NCBI GenBank assembly: GCA_947505565.1
Contig: CANNLB010000147.1
Location: forward strand, 1 to 6,785
Length of the DNA stretch: 6,785 nucleotides
Direction: 5' to 3'
DNA from: Acidobacteriota bacterium
GTDB taxonomy: Bacteria > Acidobacteriota > Terriglobia > Bryobacterales > Bryobacteraceae
Part shown: in pieces, positions 6,166 to 6,785 of the stretch
How the letters are laid out: every line of letters begins with the position of its first letter
Numbering within the stretch: the stretch's first letter is position 1
Notes under the pieces: model-generated
Told to the model about the DNA's origin: nothing
The model's input: only the letters and a program-made list of their open reading frames with translations
Database searches by the model: none
Translations under genes and position numbers: made by a program

Positions 6166-6785
6166 CGCAATCGATAGACCCAGCCCCAGCCCTCCCTTCT
6201 TAAAGGTAATCGTCGGCGGAGATCGGCTATCTTTGGCCAACTGCGACAGCCCCGGACCGTTGTCCTCAATCGCAATCGCCACCGGGTCTTTCTCGACGTA
6301 AGTTCGCCCCCGCACCGGCCCAGCCGAAAGCGCCAAATCGTAGGTCGTAGCCGGCTGCCCCGGCTGCAAAAACGCCACCCGCTCTTCGAGCAGCGTGTTC
6401 AGTTCCAGCGGCTGCCGATGTTCGGTGGGCCCCGCCGCAAAACCCCCAAACGACCGCGCCTGCCGTTCCAACGTCGCCACCTCGTCCATAATCAACCGAA
6501 TCGGCGTCAACGAATTCTTCACTTCATACGCCATCTTCCGCGCCAAACTCTGCCAAGTCGCAACGCGGGCCAAGTACACCAGCTTGTCCCGGTTCTCTTC
6601 CAGTTGCGCGGTCGTGCGATCTGAATCGCCATCCAAATCAGCACCGCGAGCGAAGCCAAAAACGCCGCTAGTATTAACTCACGCAGGCAGCCGCATGCCG
6701 TGCTCGATCGTACTCGCCACCGCCCGCGTCGCGCCCAATGGCGCCGATGCAAACTTGCTCCCCGCAAAATCGTTTTGCAGGGAAC
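6166..6785 (-). pseudogene. Membrane sensor histidine kinase (NtrY-like), degraded, running off the right edge
   Basis: C-terminal remains of a sensor kinase. From the edge, one frame reads NDFAGSKFASAPLGATRAV up to a TGA at 6681-6679. A second frame carries a transmembrane segment, LILAAFLASLAVLIWMAIQI (6677-6618). A third, the same register as the first, gives TTAQLEENRDKLVYLARVA and a dimerisation box, MAYEVKNSLTPIRL. In that box the phospho-accepting His of the family pattern (HEVKN) is Tyr, TAT at 6528-6526. The second dimerisation helix and the ATPase N-box region appear deleted: the phospho-site to DNGPGLS distance is 88 residues against about 130 in EnvZ. The G1 box DNGPGLS and the G2 box TFKKGGLGLGLSIA remain, and then the sequence enters the response-regulator receiver without a stop. 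The kinase would have been the partner of the downstream regulator. No function is expected now. Confidence 0.83.

Noticed and set aside
5749..6636. Treating the 295-codon minus-strand frame as an intact hybrid kinase/regulator gene
   Set aside because: It lacks the phospho-accepting His, the N-box and the receiver Asp, starts at an unsupported TTG, and leaves the AAA+ frame near 5885.

Overview
The window is GC-rich bacterial chromosomal DNA, gene-dense and with almost no spacer. The decayed two-component pair at the right end has a kinase core (VYLARVATWQSLARKM, NSLTPIRL, TFKKGGLGLGLSIA) and a sigma-54 regulator core of the NtrY/NtrX type that I associate with Acidobacteriota (Solibacter/Bryobacter-like). 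The two small CxxC proteins fit that guess. The phylum is an inference from remembered family character, not a search result. No tRNA, rRNA, CRISPR, insertion sequence or clear intrinsic terminator was seen.

Layout, left to right. (1) The 3' two-thirds of an ornithine cyclodeaminase/mu-crystallin family gene on + (1-648). (2) A minus-strand block: an RND efflux permease (4241-1155), then two tiny four-cysteine zinc-ribbon-like proteins (1088-888 and 858-631). The last one overlaps the tail of the cyclodeaminase gene by 18 bp. Between the RND stop and the first small gene lies a perfect 15-bp inverted repeat (1091-1105 / 1123-1137). Its 3' arm in the mRNA is the Shine-Dalgarno of the small gene, and a 16-codon ORF starts directly after the RND stop and ends just before that Shine-Dalgarno. 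This looks like a possible translational on/off switch. (3) A 67-bp divergent spacer. (4) fabD, malonyl-CoA:ACP transacylase, on + (4309-5241), with all catalytic residues present. (5) From 5232 to the right edge, minus strand: the wreck of a two-component system. A membrane histidine kinase and its sigma-54-dependent response regulator have been joined in frame by a deletion (around 6166) and are further broken by at least five frame changes and several internal deletions. The phospho-accepting His is replaced by Tyr.

Functionally, fabD and probably the RND pump and the cyclodeaminase-family enzyme are intact working genes from unrelated pathways. The two zinc-ribbon proteins are of unknown role. 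The two-component pair is dead as a signalling system. The points most worth following are the fused two-component pseudogene and the Shine-Dalgarno-sequestering hairpin.
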